This document shows, one piece after another, positions 44,964-57,424 of a DNA stretch of 64,000 bases (positions within the stretch are counted from its first letter, which is position 1; every line of letters starts with the position of its first letter). This DNA comes from Magnetospirillum moscoviense (lineage in GTDB: Bacteria > Pseudomonadota > Alphaproteobacteria > Rhodospirillales > Magnetospirillaceae): positions 17,603 through 81,602 of the forward strand of contig NZ_LWQU01000011.1 in NCBI RefSeq assembly GCF_001650635.1, given 5' to 3'. Under the pieces are notes generated by a model. That model was not told where the DNA came from, did no database searches, and worked only from the letters and a program-made list of their open reading frames with translations. Both the position numbers and the translations under genes were made by a program.

Positions 44964-45826
44964 GCCGGCCGGCCCGGCTGTCCCTGGCCGACGGCCAGAT
45001 CGCCATCGAACAGGAAGACGGCATCGTCCGCCTGGCGCTCGAGGACTTGGCCTGGGTGGTGCTCGACACCCCCCAGGCCAGCCTGACCGCCGCCCTACTG
45101 TCGGCCTGCATGGAGGCGGGCGTCGCGCTGATCACCACCGACGCCACCCACATGCCCAACGGCATGGCCCTGTCGTTCCACGCCCATCACCGCCAGGCGC
45201 AGATGGCGTGGCGGCAGATCGCGGTGTCGGCCCCGTTCAAGAAGCGCTGCTGGCAGGCGATCATCCAGGCCAAGATCGCCCATCAGGCGGCGGTGTTGGC
45301 CGGTCGCGACCCTGACGGGTCAGACACGCTGGCAGAAATGGCCCGCCATGTCGGATCGGGCGATCCCGGCAATGTCGAGGCCCGCGTCGCCCGCTTCTAT
45401 TGGCAGCACCTGTTCCCCGATTTTCGCCGCGAGGCCGCCGCCGACCGCCGCAATGCCATGCTGAATTACGGCTATGCCATCCTGCGCTCGGCCCTGGCGC
45501 GCTCCCTGGTGGCCAGCGGCTTGCTGCCGGCCTTCGGTCTGCACCACGCCTCGGCCACCAATCCCTTCAATCTGGCCGACGACCTGATCGAGCCGTTCCG
45601 CCCGCTGGTCGATAGACTGGTCGTGGGTTTGGCCACCCCACCCTGGGACCGCCCGCTGACCATCGACGACCGCCGCGCCCTGGCCGGCGTACTGCTGGAA
45701 AGCACCTGTATCGACGGCGACGCCGTCACCGCCTTGGTGGCCTGCGAACGCGTGGCAGCCAGCCTGGTCCGCGCCATCGACACCAAATCGCCCGACGCCT
45801 TGGCCCTGCCGCAGGCACCGCCATGA
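44939..45826 (+). CDS. cas1: Cas1 integrase, type II
   Basis: This 295-aa protein starts MAWRGLHISRPARLSLADGQ, overlapping the end of cas9 by 25 bp. It has the type II Cas1 pattern: VVLDTPQASLTAALLSACMEAG, the metal-ligand Glu in GNVEARVARFYW, His in LLPAFGLHHASATNPFNLADD and the Asp/Glu after it (DLIEPFRPLVD). With Cas2 it inserts new spacers at the leader end. An ORF extending upstream within cas9 is a shadow. Confidence 0.95.
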   Translation: MAWRGLHISRPARLSLADGQIAIEQEDGIVRLALEDLAWVVLDTPQASLTAALLSACMEAGVALITTDATHMPNGMALSFHAHHRQAQMAWRQIAVSAPFKKRCWQAIIQAKIAHQAAVLAGRDPDGSDTLAEMARHVGSGDPGNVEARVARFYWQHLFPDFRREAAADRRNAMLNYGYAILRSALARSLVASGLLPAFGLHHASATNPFNLADDLIEPFRPLVDRLVVGLATPPWDRPLTIDDRRALAGVLLESTCIDGDAVTALVACERVAASLVRAIDTKSPDALALPQAPP

Positions 45827-46152
45827 AAACCGAGGAGGTTCGCCTGATGTGGCTGTTCGTCTTCTTCGACCTGCCGGTGGGGACCAAGGATCAGCGCCGC
45901 GCCGCCACCCGCTTTCGCAATTTCCTCAAGGATGACGGCTATCTGATGCTGCAATTTTCGGTGTATGCTCGGATTTGCCGCGGCGAGGAAGCCATCGACA
46001 AACATTTGGCCCGGGTCCGCAAGAATTTGCCGCGAACCGGTAGCATCCGCGCCCTTCAAGTCACCGACCGCCAATATGGCCGCATGTATCTCATGCTGGG
46101 AGACGCCCCGAAAAATGAAACCGTCGCCCAACGCCAGCTGGTTCTCCTCTGA
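45823..46152 (+). CDS. cas2: Cas2, spacer-acquisition protein
   Basis: The 109-aa protein begins MKTEEVRLMWLFVFFDLPVGTKDQRRAATRFR, with the ferredoxin-like first strand and the conserved Asp of Cas2. Its ATG overlaps the cas1 TGA (45823-45826). It is the structural core of the Cas1-Cas2 integrase. A strong hairpin follows immediately. There is no csn2 or cas4, in keeping with II-C. Confidence 0.94.
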   Translation: MKTEEVRLMWLFVFFDLPVGTKDQRRAATRFRNFLKDDGYLMLQFSVYARICRGEEAIDKHLARVRKNLPRTGSIRALQVTDRQYGRMYLMLGDAPKNETVAQRQLVLL

Positions 46153-46189
46153 TTTCGGCCCCACAAAGGGGGCGGAAATCAGAGGATTT
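46146..46189 (+). terminator. Strong hairpin between cas2 and the CRISPR array
   Basis: CCTCTGATTTC-GGCCCC (46146-46162) pairs with GGGGGC-GGAAATCAGAGG (about 46168-46185), and ATTTTC follows. It probably terminates the cas9-cas1-cas2 mRNA. As a long double strand it could also block crRNA-precursor read-through into the cas genes from the other side. Confidence 0.7.
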
Positions 46190-46210
46190 TCAGAGCCTTG
46201 CCGTGAAGGT

Positions 46211-46708
46211 AGCCTACCATCAGGGAGTCGGTAGGGGAACCACGGCCAGCCGCCATACGAGCCGAAAAGGAGAAAAAGCCTACCATCAGGGAGTCGGTAG
46301 GGGAACCACGGCTTGATGGTGATAGTGACGGTGCCGGATTCGAGCCTACCATCAGGGAGTCGGTAGGGGAACCACGGCCCTGCAGATGATCGGCCCGCTC
46401 GTCCCCGGAGCCTACCATCAGGGAGTCGGTAGGGGAACCACGGCTGCCTTGCCTATGACAAGCGAAAACCCCGCAGCCTACCATCAGGGAGTCGGTAGGG
46501 GAACCACGGCTCATCGCAGAGCGGTGCGATGTCCGCCCACAGCCTACCATCAGGGAGTCGGTAGGGGAACCACGGCTGCTTCGGCCGCAGACTGCAGGCA
46601 CTGCCGAGCCTACCATCAGGGAGTCGGTAGGGGAACCACGGCGCCGCCTGAGGAGCGGCGACGAGTGCCTTGAGCCTACCATCAGGGAGTCGGTAGGGGA
46701 ACCACGGC
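46211..46708 (-). CRISPR. CRISPR array: 8 repeats of 36 nt, 7 spacers of 30 nt
   Basis: Repeats begin at 46211, 46277, 46343, 46409, 46475, 46541, 46607 and 46673, a constant 66-bp period. By eye all eight copies are identical; on the plus strand each starts AGCCTACCATCAGGGAG and ends GGGGAACCACGGC. The tracrRNA anti-repeat pairs with the minus-strand form (5' end GCCGTGGTTCCCC), so crRNAs are read right to left. Each minus-strand repeat ends TGGTAGGCT, an extended -10-like sequence reminiscent of the repeat-internal promoters of Neisseria type II-C arrays. Spacer targets are unknown. Confidence 0.97.
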
Positions 46709-46800
46709 CGGGCCGGGGGGAGGCCCCCAACCATACGGGTGGATTTTTAGGGTTAAATAAACATATTTGGTGTAAGGACATTACCCGACGACACGACGTT
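46709..46800 (-). promoter_or_regulatory. Putative CRISPR leader
   Basis: Right of the last repeat there is a short GC-rich inverted segment (GGCCGGGGGGAGGCCCCC) and then an AT-rich stretch (about 46741-46785), unusual for this genome. Given minus-strand crRNA transcription this is the leader side, where new spacers would be inserted. It is also the 5' region of the divergent chemoreceptor gene, so it may hold that promoter as well. Confidence 0.5.
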
Positions 46801-46815
46801 CGGGGCAGACCTTCC

Positions 46816-48912
46816 ATGTTGATTCGCACCATTCGCGGCAAGTTCACCGCCATTGGCCTTGCCGTTCTGGGCGTGGCCACGCTGATGACGGCAAACAGCC
46901 TGTGGACCGCCGAGAAGATGGAGGTCGGCGTCGAGGAATTGTCAGACGCAGCATCGGCACTGCGCACCCAGATGACCGCCGACATGATGCACGACGCCCT
47001 GCGGGCCGATGCCTTCGCCGCACTGTCCATGGCCGAAATCGGCGACGCCGCCGACCAGAAACATCTGCGCGAAGACCTTGCCACGCATATCGAGCAATTC
47101 ACCAAAAGCATCGAAGCCAACAAGTCGATGCACCTGCCCGACGACATCAAGGCCGCGCTGAGCAGCGCCGACAAACCGCTGGCCGCCTATGCCCAACAGG
47201 TCCGCCGCACCGTCGATCTGGCCTTTACCGACCGCAAGGCGGCGCTGGCCTCGGTCGGCGAGTTGCAAAAGTCGTTCGACGACCTTGCCACCGCGATGGA
47301 AGCCATTTCCGACAAGATCGAGGCCCACGCCAAGGACATCCATGATGGCGCCGACGCCGCGGCCAACCGGGCCTTCGCCCTGGGCCTGGCAACGGCAGGA
47401 TTCACCGCACTGATCCTGGCGGTGGTCGGCCTGTTCACCCGTAACTCGATCCTGTCGCCCTTGACCCGCATCACCGCCTCGATGAAAGCCCTGGCCGGCG
47501 GCGACCTGGAACGCCCGATCGCCGACCTTCAACGGACCGACGAAGTCGGCAACATGGCCCAGGCGGTCGAGGTGTTCCGCAACAACGCCATCGAGGTGCG
47601 TAAACTGCAGGCCGAGCAGGCCGAGCAGAAGCGCCAGGCCCAGGCCGCCCGTCATGCCGCCATGAAGCAGATGGCCGACGCCTTCGAATCCAGCGTCGGC
47701 AAGGTGGTGCAGACCGTCACCTCGGCCGCCACCGAATTGCAGGCGGCCTCGCAGCAACTGGCCGCCTCGGCCAACGAAACCAGTGCCCAGGCCACCACCG
47801 TCGCCTCGGCGGCGCAGCAGGCCTCCAGCAACGCCCAGACGGTGGCCGCCGCCACCGAGCAGCTGTCGGCCTCGATCGCCGAAATCGCCCAGCAGGTCGA
47901 GCGTTCGCAGGCGGTCGCCACCCGCGCCGAGACCGAGGCGGAACAAGCCACCGGCCAGATCCGCCATTTGTCCGACGCCGTCGGCCAGATCAACGAGATC
48001 GTCAACCTGATCAACGCCATCGCCCACCAGACCAACCTGTTGGCCCTGAACGCCACCATCGAGGCCGCGCGCGCCGGCGATGCCGGCAAGGGCTTCGCGG
48101 TGGTCGCCAACGAGGTCAAGGGACTGGCCAGCCAGACGGCGCGCGCCACCGGCGAGATCGCCAACCACATCAAGGCCGTGCAGGAAGGCACCGCGTCCGC
48201 GGTGCACGCCGTCGACAGCATCGCCTCGGTCATCGGCGAGATGAACGAGATCGGCAGTTCGGTCGCCGCCGCCGTGCAGGAACAAAGCGCCGCCACCGGC
48301 GAGATCGCCCGTAACATCGAACAAACCGCCGAAGGCACGCACGAGGTGTCGTCGAACATCGGCACCGTCGAACAGGCCGCCCGCGACACCGGCGGTGCCG
48401 CCGAGCAGATTCACACCTCGGCGTCCGACCTGTCCCAACAGGCCGAGTATCTGCGCGCCGAGGTCCGGCGCTTCCTCGACCAGGTCCGCTCGGACCAGGA
48501 CGAAATCACCTTGATGGAATGGAATGCCGATTACGATACCGGCGACCAGGCCGTCGATGCCCAGCACCACGCCTTCTTCGACCACGTCAACAAGACCTTC
48601 GCGGCGATGATGGGCGGTGATTCCTCTGGGGTGACCGGTGCCGCCATCGCCGACATCGTGGTCGAGATGGGCGAACATTTCCGCGAGGAAGAGGCGCTGA
48701 TGAGCCGCCAGGGCTATCCTGCCATCGACCACCACCGCGATTCGCATCGCCGTTTCCTGGAACAGGCCGGCGCCCTGAAGGCCGACATGGAAGCCGGCAA
48801 GGACGGGGCCGTCAACCGGACCTTCGAATATCTCGCGGCGTGGACCCGGGAACATTTCGCCAAGGACGACCACGACCTGGCGCTGTTCCTGCGCCAAGCC
48901 AAGGCGGCATAG
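46816..48912 (+). CDS. Methyl-accepting chemotaxis protein with C-terminal hemerythrin domain
   Basis: This 698-aa receptor has two membrane segments ([18 protein letters not shown], and [20 protein letters not shown] near residue 200) flanking a four-helix-bundle sensor. A HAMP domain follows (about 215-275), then a coiled-coil signalling domain with the tip motif [23 protein letters not shown]. From about residue 565 a full hemerythrin domain occurs: [33 protein letters not shown] and [14 protein letters not shown] cytoplasmic diiron site on the receptor suggests aerotaxis, as described for DcrH-type proteins. It starts about 100 bp after the CRISPR array. Confidence 0.93.
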   Translation: MLIRTIRGKFTAIGLAVLGVATLMTANSLWTAEKMEVGVEELSDAASALRTQMTADMMHDALRADAFAALSMAEIGDAADQKHLREDLATHIEQFTKSIEANKSMHLPDDIKAALSSADKPLAAYAQQVRRTVDLAFTDRKAALASVGELQKSFDDLATAMEAISDKIEAHAKDIHDGADAAANRAFALGLATAGFTALILAVVGLFTRNSILSPLTRITASMKALAGGDLERPIADLQRTDEVGNMAQAVEVFRNNAIEVRKLQAEQAEQKRQAQAARHAAMKQMADAFESSVGKVVQTVTSAATELQAASQQLAASANETSAQATTVASAAQQASSNAQTVAAATEQLSASIAEIAQQVERSQAVATRAETEAEQATGQIRHLSDAVGQINEIVNLINAIAHQTNLLALNATIEAARAGDAGKGFAVVANEVKGLASQTARATGEIANHIKAVQEGTASAVHAVDSIASVIGEMNEIGSSVAAAVQEQSAATGEIARNIEQTAEGTHEVSSNIGTVEQAARDTGGAAEQIHTSASDLSQQAEYLRAEVRRFLDQVRSDQDEITLMEWNADYDTGDQAVDAQHHAFFDHVNKTFAAMMGGDSSGVTGAAIADIVVEMGEHFREEEALMSRQGYPAIDHHRDSHRRFLEQAGALKADMEAGKDGAVNRTFEYLAAWTREHFAKDDHDLALFLRQAKAA

Positions 48913-48943
48913 ATCATGCTGCGATAGGATCGCAGCATGATCT
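48911..48943. terminator. Perfect 15-bp hairpin between convergent genes
   Basis: AGATCATGCTGCGAT (48911-48925), loop AGG, then ATCGCAGCATGATCT (48929-48943). It overlaps the chemoreceptor stop and lies 16 bp from the end of the convergent gene. There is no T-run, so it may act as a bidirectional mRNA-end stabiliser or a Rho-assisted terminator. Confidence 0.6.
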
Positions 48944-48958
48944 CGGAAGATACGCCGG

Positions 48959-49738
48959 TCAGGTGATCCCGAAACGCGACAGGCATTCGGCGAGATCGTC
49001 GCCGAATTGCGGCCCCTTGCGGATCAGCGCCGCGCGCGGCGGCAAACCGGCCAGCTTGGGATGTCCCCAGGCGTAGCTGGTGAACACGGCGAACGGAATT
49101 CCCTGGGTCACCGGCATCGCCGACAGGGCGCAGCCCAGATCGACGCCGGAAAGGCTGCCCAGCTCCATCGAGGCGACCACCATGTCGGGCTTGGTGTGCA
49201 CCACCATTTCCAGCGCTTCGAACGGATTGCGCACCACCGAGGTGCGATAGCCGCAGGCGGCCAGCTCGCGTTCGACGATCCGGCTCATGGCCTTTTCGGG
49301 CACCACCAGCATGACCTCGATATTCTTTTGGACGATCGGGCCGAAATCGATGTCGACGGCGCGCTTGGCCGGCAAGGCGCGAGCCACCGCCGGCATGTCG
49401 GCACCGGAATCGTCGCCGTCGGCCAGCTTGTCGATGCGGTCGATATAGACCTGAATGGCGTCAAGGTCGCCGTCGCCCAGAACCTTCAGATCGGCCAGAT
49501 ATTCGTCAAGGCGGTGGGTCACCAGCTTGATCAGCGGCACGTTCAGGGCTTGGGCATTGCTGCGCAGGCTGCTGGCGTCGCGCTTCAAGGTGGCCAGGCC
49601 TTCTTCGGCGGTCACGCTTTTCGAGCGCAAGTTCCCCAAGAGAACCTGCAAGGCGCTGGCAGTATCGCGCAGTTCCTCAAGGAACTCAGCGATGACGCGG
49701 CGTTCATTTTCGTTATCGACGGCATCAAAAGCGGACAT
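48959..49738 (-). CDS. Protein with N-terminal helical domain and receiver-like domain lacking Asp
   Basis: The 259-aa soluble protein has an all-helical N-terminal half (residues 10-110, NERRVIAEFLEELRDTASAL onwards) and a C-terminal receiver-like fold (about 140-258: EVMLVVPEKAMSRIVERELA, then FAVFTSYAW and ALIRKGP). Where receivers carry the phospho-acceptor, it reads MVVASMELGSLSG, giving Ser190 or Ala189 instead of Asp. The Thr and Lys positions are kept. It is probably a phosphorylation-independent adaptor, possibly linked to the chemoreceptor next door with which it is convergent. Confidence 0.7.
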   Translation of the reverse strand: MSAFDAVDNENERRVIAEFLEELRDTASALQVLLGNLRSKSVTAEEGLATLKRDASSLRSNAQALNVPLIKLVTHRLDEYLADLKVLGDGDLDAIQVYIDRIDKLADGDDSGADMPAVARALPAKRAVDIDFGPIVQKNIEVMLVVPEKAMSRIVERELAACGYRTSVVRNPFEALEMVVHTKPDMVVASMELGSLSGVDLGCALSAMPVTQGIPFAVFTSYAWGHPKLAGLPPRAALIRKGPQFGDDLAECLSRFGIT

Positions 49739-49857
49739 TCACTCCCCCGAACTCGAACGAATCCCAGGGATCTTCTATAACACGGCCAAGGCCCGGGTGT
49801 CCTGCCCCAGAATTCACCATGCCGCAGTCCGGAAAACGCGGGCCACGCCCGCTCGGC

Positions 49858-50298
49858 TCAGCCGCACGCGGCCTTGCAATTGGGCTTACCCCTTTCGGCC
49901 TGGATCATGTCGGCCAGGGTATAGCGGTCGAGCGAGGTGAAGAACGCATCGAGCCCTTCGGAAAAAGCGTGACGGGCGACACACGAGGAATCGAGAAGGC
50001 AAGCCTCGTCCGGCGCGTCGCGCATGCAACGGGCCAAGGCGAAATCGTCCTCGACCTGACGGACCAGTTGGCCGATCCGAATCGAGGCCGCATCGACCCG
50101 AAGACGCACACCGCCATATTTGCCGCGCACCGTCTCGAGATAGCCGGCGCGGCCCAACTGATGAACCACCTTGGTCAGATGGTTCTTCGAGATCGCATGT
50201 TCGGCGGCGATGTCGTTGATGGTGGTCAGTGCCCCGGGCCGAAGGCCCACGTGAACCAGAACCCGCAAGGCATAGTCGGTATGCAATGTCAGACGCAT
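49858..50298 (-). CDS. Rrf2-family regulator, NsrR-like
   Basis: This 146-aa protein begins MRLTLHTDYALRVLVHVGL and has the HTH NDIAAEHAISKNHLTKVVHQL and the wing VRGKYGGVRL. Three Cys sit in ARCMRDAPDEACLLDSSC with 8- and 5-residue spacings, as in the cluster-binding loop of NsrR. By analogy it would bind an iron-sulfur cluster and respond to nitric oxide. The targets are not evident. A 21-codon ORF with a ribosome binding site lies in its upstream region (50347-50412). Confidence 0.88.
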   Translation of the reverse strand: MRLTLHTDYALRVLVHVGLRPGALTTINDIAAEHAISKNHLTKVVHQLGRAGYLETVRGKYGGVRLRVDAASIRIGQLVRQVEDDFALARCMRDAPDEACLLDSSCVARHAFSEGLDAFFTSLDRYTLADMIQAERGKPNCKAACG

Positions 50299-50346
50299 AA
50301 TCCCGCCATTCGCTTTCCCCCGCGTTCACAGCCGCGCGATCTTCTA

Positions 50347-50412
50347 TTAGTTGAGGTGTGCGGTCAATGCCAAGATCGGCATGCCACCCATGCGGTAGAA
50401 CGATTCCAGCAT
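50347..50412 (-). CDS. Possible 21-aa leader peptide or small protein
   Basis: A 21-codon ORF (MLESFYRMGGMPILALTAHL, then N) is preceded by AAAGG at suitable spacing and ends 48 bp before the NsrR-like gene on the same strand. It has no known family. It could be a leader peptide, a small membrane-associated protein or chance. Confidence 0.25.
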   Translation of the reverse strand: MLESFYRMGGMPILALTAHLN

Positions 50413-50481
50413 CCATAGAACCTTTCTTTGTGGTGCGTGCAGGGATACAACAGAAGAAGTTGCCAGTGCTGGGGGACGGTG

Positions 50482-51462
50482 GTGTCCAAAGTCGTGCCGT
50501 ATCTCTGGTCCGCGTGTGTCGCGTTGATGGGCTTTTTGTCGGCGGCCAGCGCCCCCGCGCGCGAGCTGCGCGTCGCCGACACCCATCCCCAGGCCTATCC
50601 CACGGTGCAGGCGCTGGAGCATATGGGGCGGCTTTTGGCCGAGCGCTCGAACGGGCGCCTGACCCTGAAAATCTTTCACTCGCGCGTTTTGGGGGAAGAG
50701 GTCGAAACCATCCAGCAAACCTTGGCCGGCGCGCTGGAGATGACCCGGGTCAACCTGACGCCCTTGAACGCCACCATTCCGGAAACCATCGTCGCCTCGC
50801 TGCCGTTCCTGTTCACCTCGGCCGCGCATATGCATCGGGTGGTCGATGGCCCCGTGGGAGCCGAGATCGGCCGCGCCTTCGAGGCGCATGGCTTCGTCCT
50901 GCTGGCTTATTACGATTCCGGGGCCAGGTCCTTTTATACCCACGACAAGCCGATCCAGCGCCCGGCCGACCTCAAGGGCTTGCGCATCCGCGTCCAGCAA
51001 TCGCCGCTGGCCGAGGCGATGGTGGCGGCCTTGGGGGCCAGGCCGACGCCGTTGGCCTATGGCCAGGTGGCGGTGGCCTTGAAGACCCGGCTGATCGACG
51101 GCGCCGAGAACAATCTGCCATCCTACCATGACGCCGGCCACTATCTGGCGGCGGGGCATTACGCCCTGACCGAACATGTGATGGCGCCCGAGGTCTTGAT
51201 GATGTCCAAGCGGGTCTGGGACCAGTTGCCGGCCGCCGACCGCGCCCTGATTCGCCAGGCCGCCGCCGATTCGGTCCCCGAGATGCGCCGGTTGTGGGCC
51301 GAGCGCGAAAAGATCGCGGCCCGGGCCTTGGCCGATGCCGGCATCGTCCCGGTCGCGGTGGACAAGGCGCCTTTCCAGGCCGCCATGCGGCCGGTCTATG
51401 ACCGCTTTGCGGCAACGCCCGCCTTGAAGGACCTGGTGCGCCGCATCCAGGCGACCAGATAG
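50482..51462 (+). CDS. DctP-type periplasmic solute-binding protein
   Basis: About 326 aa with a signal peptide ([22 protein letters not shown]). The TRAP DctP pattern follows: [32 protein letters not shown] is in the first 60 residues, with [26 protein letters not shown] and [22 protein letters not shown] later. A GTG at 50482 follows GGGGGA; GTG 50479 is equally possible. No TRAP membrane gene is adjacent. A TorS-like kinase starts 9 bp after its stop, so it more likely delivers ligand to that sensor than to a transporter. Confidence 0.85.
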   Translation: MSKVVPYLWSACVALMGFLSAASAPARELRVADTHPQAYPTVQALEHMGRLLAERSNGRLTLKIFHSRVLGEEVETIQQTLAGALEMTRVNLTPLNATIPETIVASLPFLFTSAAHMHRVVDGPVGAEIGRAFEAHGFVLLAYYDSGARSFYTHDKPIQRPADLKGLRIRVQQSPLAEAMVAALGARPTPLAYGQVAVALKTRLIDGAENNLPSYHDAGHYLAAGHYALTEHVMAPEVLMMSKRVWDQLPAADRALIRQAAADSVPEMRRLWAEREKIAARALADAGIVPVAVDKAPFQAAMRPVYDRFAATPALKDLVRRIQATR

Positions 51463-51470
51463 GCGGCGCC

Positions 51471-54421
<2,951 letters not shown>

Positions 54422-54425
<4 letters not shown>

Positions 54426-56845
54426 AGCCGTCGCGTCTGTCGCTGGGACTTGCCAAGGCCAAAGGCTGGCTTGGCCATTCGCGGCTGGTATTGGCCATCC
54501 TGGCACCGATGGTGGCCCTGGTGGTCTTCTCGGTGATGATGGTCAACGACCGCCTGCAGGATTATCGCCGCAATTCGGACCTGCTGAAGGTGGCCCAACT
54601 GGCCCGTTCGTCGCGGGCGCTGACCCGCGAACTGGAAGCCGAGCGCAGCCTGTCCACCCAGGCCATGAGCGGCCTGTCCACCGCGTCGGTTCCCGCACTG
54701 ATCGAGCAGCGCCAGCGCGTCAACGAGCGCCTGGCCGAGTATCAGGGGCTGACGCAGCACTCGGCGACGGGAGCTGGCGCCGCCTCGGAGACAAGGCTGC
54801 CGACCGAGTTGATCGACCGGGCGCGCGCCGCCGTCGATGGCCATGGCGATTTGCGCACCGTCATCGAGAATTATTCGGTACTCGTCGCCGCGGCAACCCG
54901 GGCGGCCGAGAATTCCGTACCGCTGGAACTGACCAACCTGATCGCCGCCTATATGGACCTGGGCAGCGTCAAGGATCGCATCGAACGCTCGCGGAGCCTG
55001 GGGGCCGCGATGATCGCGCAAGGCGCGGCCGACCGCGAGATGGTCGGCCTGCTCGCCGAGGCGCGCGCCGAGCGCCATGCCTTCATCGAATCCTTCCGCC
55101 AGCACGCAGCATCCGATCAGGCCGCCATTTTCACCGAAGTGGTGCGCGGCCCGGTCCCCGAAGAGATCGAGCGGCTGCACCGCCTGGCCCTGGCCGGCAA
55201 GATGCGCGCCGCCGAAACCGAAAACTGGCACCGTGCCCATTTTGCCATGCGCGATCTGGTCGAGCGGACCGAGACCCGGCTGGAAGCCGATGCCGAGGCG
55301 GAGATCGGCCGAGCCCTGTCCGAAACGCGTACCACCTTCTATATGGTGCTGGTGGGCACGGTCCTGCTGGTGGCCTTTTCGCTCGAAACCCTTAGGCGCA
55401 GCGAACGTCGGGCCGTCCTGTGGCAGGAAGAGGCCCGCAAGCTGTTTCGCGCCGTCGAGCAAAGCCCGGTGGCGGTGATGATCACCGACACCAAGGGCGA
55501 CATCGAATACACCAACCCCGCCTTCACCCGCATGACCGGCTTCGAGCGGGCCGAAATGATCGGCCAGAATCCGCGCGTGCTGAAATCCGACCAGGTGGTG
55601 CCGGGAACCTACGAGGATTTGTGGCAGACCATCCGCGCCGGCCAGGAATGGCGCGGCGAGGTGGTCAACCGGCGCAAGGACGGTACCCTTTACCGCGAAA
55701 AGATGACCGTCGCCCCGGTCAAGAACGGTGCCGGCGACATCGACAGCTATATCGCCCTGAAGGAAGACGTCACCGAGGTCCATCAACTCCGCCAGGCGCT
55801 GGAACACGAACACGCCCATCTGCGCCATATCCTGGCGTCGATCCGCGACGGCATCGCCCTGATCGACGGCGACGACACCATGCTCTACGGCAACCCGGCG
55901 CTGGAAGCCTCGTTCGGACCGATCGCCGGACGCAAGGCGCTGGACTATTTCGGCCAGGCGCTGCCGGCCGGCGGCGAGTGGCAACCGGCCGACAGCCCGC
56001 TGACCTACGAGGTGACGACCATCCCCCTGCACAGCCCCGACGGATCGGCGGCGATGCTGGCGGCGTTCCACGACGTCACCCAACGCCTGCAGGCCGAGCA
56101 CGCGACCCTGGAAGCGCGCGACGCCGCCGCACTGGCCAATCGCTCGAAAAGCGAGTTCCTGGCGACCATGAGCCACGAACTGCGCACCCCTCTGAACGCC
56201 ATCATCGGCTTTTCCGAGATCATCGAGAACGAGCTGCTGGGACCGATCGGCACGCCGCAATATGGCGAATACGCCCACGACATCAACGTTTCCGGCCGCC
56301 ATCTGCTGCAGATCATCAACGACATGCTGGACATCGCCCGCATCGATATCGGTCATATCGTGCTGCGGCGCGACCGCGTCGCCACCTGCGAAACCCTGAA
56401 CAATTGCATCGGCCTGGTCCGCGAACGGGCCAGCGTGGCCGGCGTGGCGCTATCGACCAGCATTCCCCACGACCTGCCGGACATGACCGGCGATGCCCGC
56501 CGGATCAAGCAGGCGGCGGTCAATATCCTGGGCAACGCCATCAAGTTCACGCCCACCGGTGGCCAGGTCCGCCTGATAGCCGAACTGGTCGAGGACGGTC
56601 TGGCGGTGCGGGTGGCCGATAACGGCATCGGCATAGCGCCTGAGGACCTGTCCAAAATCCTGGCTCCGTTCGGCCAGGCCGATTCCAGCCTGGTCAGGCG
56701 GTTCGAAGGCGCGGGCCTGGGATTGCCGCTGTCGGCCAAGCTGATCGAACTGCATGGCGGCCGGCTCAGCGTCGACAGTCGATTAGGCGGCGGGACCACC
56801 GTCACCTTGTGGTTCCCGGCCTCGATGCTGCTGAAGGCGCCGTGA
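54422..56845 (+). CDS. NIT/PAS sensor histidine kinase
   Basis: The 807-aa protein has two membrane helices ([19 protein letters not shown] and [17 protein letters not shown]). They flank a periplasmic helical domain with [20 protein letters not shown], the signature of NIT (nitrate/nitrite-sensing) domains. Two PAS domains (about 345-465 and 470-560) precede HisKA with His585 ([19 protein letters not shown]) and an HATPase domain ([19 protein letters not shown]). There is no receiver. It is co-translated with the TorS-like hybrid kinase, whose receiver it might phosphorylate. The NIT ligand here is unproven. Confidence 0.88.
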
Positions 56846-56898
56846 CTTCGCCACATGGATGGCCTAGGATTCGTCAGTCCCGGAAGGGGAGGATGGTG

Positions 56899-57345
56899 AT
56901 GATGATGCGCATTGTTCCGGTGGCGGCCCTGATCCTGGCGGCGCTTTCCCCACTGTCCGCCCGGGCGGAAAGTGCCGCCGACCTGAGCCGCGCCGTCCTG
57001 AACCGCGCCGAAGAGGGCTTCACCGCCCAGGACCGCCGCGAGATCGAGGAATGGTTCCGCCTGGGCAAGCGGGTCCTGACCGGCGAGGACGACCGCAAGG
57101 GCCACAAACACAAGAAGACCCCGCCCGGACTCGCCAAGCGCGACGAGTTGCCGCCCGGCCTGGCCAAGCGCGACACCCTGCCGCCCGGCTTGCAGGGCCG
57201 TAACCTGCCGGGCGAGCTGGAACGCAAGCTGTCACGCCTGCCCCGGGGCTACAAGCGCAGCCAGGTCGGCGACGACGTCGTCCTGGTCGAGGCGGCCACC
57301 GGAGTAATCATCGACATCTTGCGAGGCGTCGGCGGCCGCCGCTGA
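56899..57345 (+). CDS. Small exported protein with PPGLAKRD repeats
   Basis: About 148 aa with a signal peptide (MMMRIVPVAALILAALSPLSARA). A charged helical stretch is followed by three near-repeats (PPGLAKRDELPPGLAKRD and then TLPPGLQGRN). The C-terminus GDDVVLVEAATGVIIDIL resembles that of RcnB-like periplasmic proteins, so a metal-homeostasis or envelope role is possible but unproven. GGGGAGG (56886-56892) sits directly before several possible starts; ATG 56899 has the best spacing. It lies 53 bp after the kinase and could be co-transcribed. Confidence 0.7.
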   Translation: MMMRIVPVAALILAALSPLSARAESAADLSRAVLNRAEEGFTAQDRREIEEWFRLGKRVLTGEDDRKGHKHKKTPPGLAKRDELPPGLAKRDTLPPGLQGRNLPGELERKLSRLPRGYKRSQVGDDVVLVEAATGVIIDILRGVGGRR

Positions 57346-57424
57346 AATAGCCCTACCGGCCCCATTGTTGAAATGGTCGGCCGTCGGGGTTAGGGTCTGG
57401 CCTTGAGTTTTTGCGAAGGACCCC

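Noticed and set aside
46179..47174. ORFs through the CRISPR array with a repeating peptide ([11 protein letters not shown]), also a plus-strand version at 46386-46673
   Set aside because: The periodic peptides arise from translating the 66-bp repeat-spacer unit, which is divisible by three; they are not tandem-repeat proteins.
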